In this document: piece by piece, positions 19,010-21,295 of the stretch | Layout: every line of letters starts with the position of its first letter | How positions within the stretch are numbered: the first letter of the stretch is position 1 | DNA from: Cyclostephanos tholiformis | Lineage: Eukaryota > Bacillariophyta > Thalassiosirophyceae > Thalassiosirales > Thalassiosiraceae | DNA: 21,295 bases | Assembly (NCBI GenBank): GCA_036939975.1 | Contig: JALLPB010000167.1 | Location: forward strand, 1-21,295 | Reading direction: 5' to 3' | Made by a program: the position numbers and the translations under genes | The notes under the pieces: model-generated | Database searches by the model: none | What the model was told of the DNA's origin: nothing | What the model saw: only the letters and a program-made list of their open reading frames with translations

Positions 19010-20089
19010 CACCAGCCGCCGTTGACGCGCCCGTCGCCGCCCCTCTTCCTCCCACGCTCGCCGACGGACGACCTCGCGATGCGCGAATCGTCGCAACGCG
19101 CGCACCCAAATCGGCAATAACTCCTTCATCAACGTCGTCATGACGGGGGGCGGAACGGGACATCCCCTCCTACCCTCGATATGCATGTCGTCATCCCCCT
19201 CGACCTGTCCGACGATACGTTCCTCCCCCCCCCGACTACGAGTGTGCGATGATAATTCTTGACTTAGCACGCGATATGGAACGTACCCCAATATCCACTC
19301 GTATATCGACGTCCAGTGGTAGTAATTCAACGCCGTCCTACCCCGTGCGTTCAATGCAGATGAGGACGATGCGACGACGGCATCGATGGGCGCGGTCCCC
19401 TTCTTCACCGCCATTGATTTGATGGAGGAAGAGCGGCGGTATAACATGGATAAGTAATCGTTCCCGATCAGCTCGATCCCCGACGGACTGCGACGCCTGT
19501 ACTCCGCCAAGAACCCCGTCGGCCACATCCCGGGCACCGCGACCGCCATCCCGGAGGAGTAGGAGGAGGACGCGACGAGGCCACCGCCGATCGACGTCCC
19601 GACGAATGGCACGCCGTAATCCCTCGAGTCGGCAGCCCATGATGGCAGCGCGGCGTCGTCCACACCGGTCGATGACGTCGAATTCGCACCATCCTGGCGC
19701 CGGCGCTTATTCGTATTGATCCTCCACGACGGATGGGGATCGTCGTCCACGTCGTCGAAGTCGTCGATCTCGGGGAGGGGGAGCTCTTCATCGCAATCGT
19801 CGTCGTCATCGTCTACATCATCGTGGTCCACGCCGTCCTCCCCTCCGTCCGCGTGCCCGGTGTCGACGACGACGATGGAATCGGCGGCGCGGGTGGACGA
19901 CGACGACGACGACGACGGAGGGGATAGTAGGGCCAAACGACGCTCGTACCTCGCGATTACGGCGAATTGACGCAATCGTTTCAGTATTCGATGGGGATCG
20001 TCGCCATTCAGCGCCGCGGTGAATTCGATCACGCCGAGGGGCGTCGGAGGGGGGGATGGCGGCCGCTTCCTCTTCCTCGTCTCGTTCAT
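12297..20089 (-). CDS. URB1: Nucleolar pre-ribosomal-associated protein 1 (URB1/Npa1), five exons
   Basis: Exons on the minus strand: 20089-18065, 17969-16170, 16089-15226, 15143-14271 and 14201-12297. Joined, they keep one frame of 2488 codons plus TAA; human URB1 is about 2270 aa. Npa1/Urb1 is a helical-repeat scaffold of early pre-60S particles in the nucleolus. Residues 1-675 carry KRKR and KRRR basic motifs, an acidic tract (about 81-117), a Q10 run (361-370) and a Gly run (about 484-494). The Npa1 N-terminal domain continues into exon 2, where LQLSDPKASYRSLAALTFV (about 812-830) and ASSGLKLIITLLRRG (about 878-892) are family-like. The C-terminal NopRA1-type region spans exons 4-5: FLYETYG, MNDLRWG (about 1857), YSPGFVLPL (about 1972), GGISLALASLSSRCPSIRQ (about 2020) and LSKPGDDMYAQMNRYFL (about 2126). 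The ATG at 20089 (MNETRKRK) was chosen because it opens a conserved-looking segment. An in-frame ATG at 20281 would add 64 poorly conserved-looking residues. Confidence 0.85.
14202..14270 (-). other. URB1 intron 4 (69 bp)
   Basis: Donor GAG|GTAAGA and acceptor CGTGTAG|ATCACA. It joins YGCCQDE to ITMNDLRWG in phase 0, within the conserved C-terminal region. The joined sequence reads like other URB1 proteins, which supports the splice. Confidence 0.88.
15144..15225 (-). other. URB1 intron 3 (82 bp)
   Basis: Donor ACT|GTAAGT and acceptor ATATTTAG|GATCAG. It joins VQLAKT to DQDQMIGISNLSFG in phase 0. Confidence 0.85.
16090..16169 (-). other. URB1 intron 2 (80 bp)
   Basis: Donor CAG|GTGAGA. The acceptor AATAAG|GCAGG is chosen because it restores phase 0, joining ILIGIIQ to AGNVSGIASRLG. 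A CAG acceptor four bases further in would break the frame. The upstream frame ends two codons into the intron. Confidence 0.75.
17970..18064 (-). other. URB1 intron 1 (95 bp)
   Basis: Donor AAG|GTATTT and acceptor CTCGCAG|GCC. It joins GIDAK to AEFFAVDIMQNL in phase 0. Both flanking frames close within or just past the intron, so splicing is needed. Confidence 0.85.
18980..19009 (-). repeat. CAG/CTG repeat encoding Q10 in URB1
   Basis: Ten glutamine codons lie in a row (nine CAG, one CAA at 18989-18991) within the low-complexity part of exon 1, between arginine-rich segments. A trinucleotide microsatellite in coding frame, so it can vary in length without breaking the gene. Confidence 0.95.
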
Positions 20090-20821
20090 GTTTTTTTGTT
20101 GTTTTTTTTTGGTTTGGTTGTGAGATTTTGTGGTGCGTCGGGCCGTCGTCGGTACTCCACATAGTAGGTAGGTAGGAGGGGGACTGGCTCTGGAGGTATA
20201 GGCAAAATATTTTGGCCGAACACAAGTGGATACATAGTGGATACATATCGTACGGTCAATGGCCAGACCGTATCGGTCCATTATGTAGGAGTTTTTCTCA
20301 CTCTTCTACTCTTTTACTACATATTCGTTCAGTCACGTAATGTAACCATACGATAAAAAAATAAAGACTGCAGTTGGTTTACAAGTAGGATAGAGACTAG
20401 AGTACTAATTTGACTAAGGTGAATACTATTTGATAGTTTATTTTATCTGATGCCTTATCTAATGTTAGTTTAATTTTTATTGTACTTCTTGTCATGGCCC
20501 AAACCCTCCCCAATATGTCGTGATACAATGTCTACGGTCTGGCTCCCAATCGCATTTTTTGGTTTCACCTGGCCAAAAACATCATCAAACACACCCCATG
20601 ACTCCATACAAGTTGACCAAGCTGTGATCACTCCCCATAGGATTTTCTAATATTCCGAGTCGACTGAGCTATCCTAACATCCTGAGCAAAAAAAAACTCA
20701 ATCTAAATCAGTTGAAAATACTTTCCCGTGTGCTTTGAAAAGGTTTTATACAGTCTGCCAGCTAATCTGAGCATTCTGACATTTGATCTTTGATGGATAC
20801 CTTAAAAAATGGTGAACACTC
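20090..20821. other. Intergenic DNA including URB1 upstream region
   Basis: No gene is supported. The first ~190 bp (to 20281) stay open in the URB1 frame but read as unconstrained sequence and are more likely 5' UTR. On the minus strand at about 20657-20680, GGATAGCTCAGTCGACTCGG resembles a tRNA 5' end and A box, but no B box or cloverleaf follows. TAGGTAGGTAGG near 20164 is a minor simple repeat. Confidence 0.45.
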
Positions 20822-21097
20822 TTAAATAGCCTCACAGTTGACTCTACATCCCAAGCACCTCTTCAAGCAAGAGTATCCCATGTTCCGACCCTCTTCGCTG
20901 CAATCTCCACTGCTAAACATAAGTGTTTTCATCTGTGACAACTTATAGCGCTTCTTTGTATACTTAATCTCCATTGCTGTCAGAAGCTTGAATGGAACCG
21001 TTTTTATACTCTCGTTGCCACAGAACCAACTTGTGATTAGTGTCATTAAAGACATTTTTGGGAAAACAACAAGCCGATCGGGCCTGCGGCTCTTCAT
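20822..21097 (-). CDS. Short reading frame, possible fragment of a repeated element protein
   Basis: Encodes 91 residues. It opens with basic SRRPDRLVVFPK, then MTLITSWFCGN, VPFKLLTAMEI, and a KLSQMKTLM segment, ending Cys-rich (CLKRCLGCRVNCEAI). The middle has the feel of a short DNA-binding-type module that I associate with multicopy diatom proteins (pattern: Phe-Pro-Lys, then aromatic-Cys-Gly, then Pro-Phe-Lys, then Leu-Ser-x-Met-Lys-x-Leu-Met). This is recognition by pattern only and not a firm family assignment. It could be a truncated remnant or chance. The plus strand is also open over 20988-21278 but shows no family features. Confidence 0.3.
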   Translation of the reverse strand: MKSRRPDRLVVFPKMSLMTLITSWFCGNESIKTVPFKLLTAMEIKYTKKRYKLSQMKTLMFSSGDCSEEGRNMGYSCLKRCLGCRVNCEAI

Positions 21098-21295
21098 CCC
21101 AAGGACAGACAGACCTTTGGTTCTTCAATTCATGGACAGACAGACAGTCACAGCTTACTATTGTTTTATTGCTAGTAAGTTCGTACGTACGCAGTCACGT
21201 TGGATAAATAATGAGGTAGAGGGAATACGATATCTAAAAGAAAACACACTTAAAAACCCTATTCTCGCTCAACAATGACACGTTACTCTTTATGT
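21098..21295. other. Window end, simple repeats only
   Basis: GACAGACAGAC occurs twice (about 21103-21113 and 21134-21144). A CGTACGTACG run sits near 21183. No gene is supported before the window ends. Confidence 0.4.

Noticed and set aside
18218..19025. Long plus-strand open frames rich in Arg, Pro and Ser opposite URB1 exon 1
   Set aside because: They are mirror images of the low-complexity, trinucleotide-rich URB1 coding strand. Homopolymer runs such as poly-Pro and poly-Ser are what the reverse of Gly and Asp/Glu runs gives. No independent family signal.
20087..20281. Using the upstream in-frame ATG at 20281 as the URB1 start
   Set aside because: The extra 64 residues look unconstrained and are followed by the KRKR-containing start typical of a nucleolar protein. 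The downstream ATG is preferred, though the sequence alone cannot exclude the longer form.
20657..20680. tRNA-like start (GGATAGCTCAGTCGACTCGG) on the minus strand
   Set aside because: No anticodon arm, T arm or B box follows within tRNA length. At most a worn SINE or tRNA fragment.

Overview
The window looks like nuclear DNA from a eukaryotic microalga, most likely a diatom or a related stramenopile. The evidence is short GT-AG introns (69-95 bp), eukaryote-only gene families (a mitochondrial fission factor and a nucleolar 60S-assembly factor), long intergenic DNA full of decayed transposons, and a degenerate DDE transposase of a type I associate with repeated diatom elements. The species cannot be named from this sequence.

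Layout. Positions 1 to about 11.5 kb contain no intact gene I can support. This part is a graveyard of repeats. It holds a 215-bp tandem duplication with a tRNA-like A box on the minus strand (about 1.47-1.92 kb). A dispersed ~450-bp repeat follows (2.61-3.06 kb), with a second copy at 6.50-6.92 kb. A long decayed reading frame of unknown family covers 3.25-4.70 kb, and a three-copy tandem repeat ending in GGTTGGTC-type arrays covers 5.08-6.15 kb. Next come two nonautonomous transposons side by side: a PIF/Harbinger-like one with 39-bp inverted repeats (6164-7292) and a Tc1/mariner-like one flanked by TA (7342-8219). Last is a 2.1-kb element with 16-bp perfect inverted repeats enclosing a broken psq-HTH/DDE transposase (8518-10640).

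Positions 11.58-20.09 kb are the genic part, with two convergent genes. FIS1 lies on the plus strand as a single exon of 160 aa and encodes the tail-anchored TPR protein of mitochondrial and peroxisomal fission. URB1/NPA1 lies on the minus strand as five exons totalling 2488 aa and encodes a giant helical-repeat protein of 60S ribosome assembly in the nucleolus. Their stop codons are about 230 bp apart. The two proteins are not known to work together, so the pairing is positional.

Positions 20.09-21.30 kb hold the URB1 upstream region, repeat-poor DNA, and one short minus-strand reading frame (20822-21097) that may be a fragment of a repeated element protein.

No CRISPR array, rRNA gene, complete tRNA gene or prokaryote-style operon was seen. 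I did not find a clearly new biological system. The most informative features are the reconstructed URB1 gene model and the three bounded transposons.
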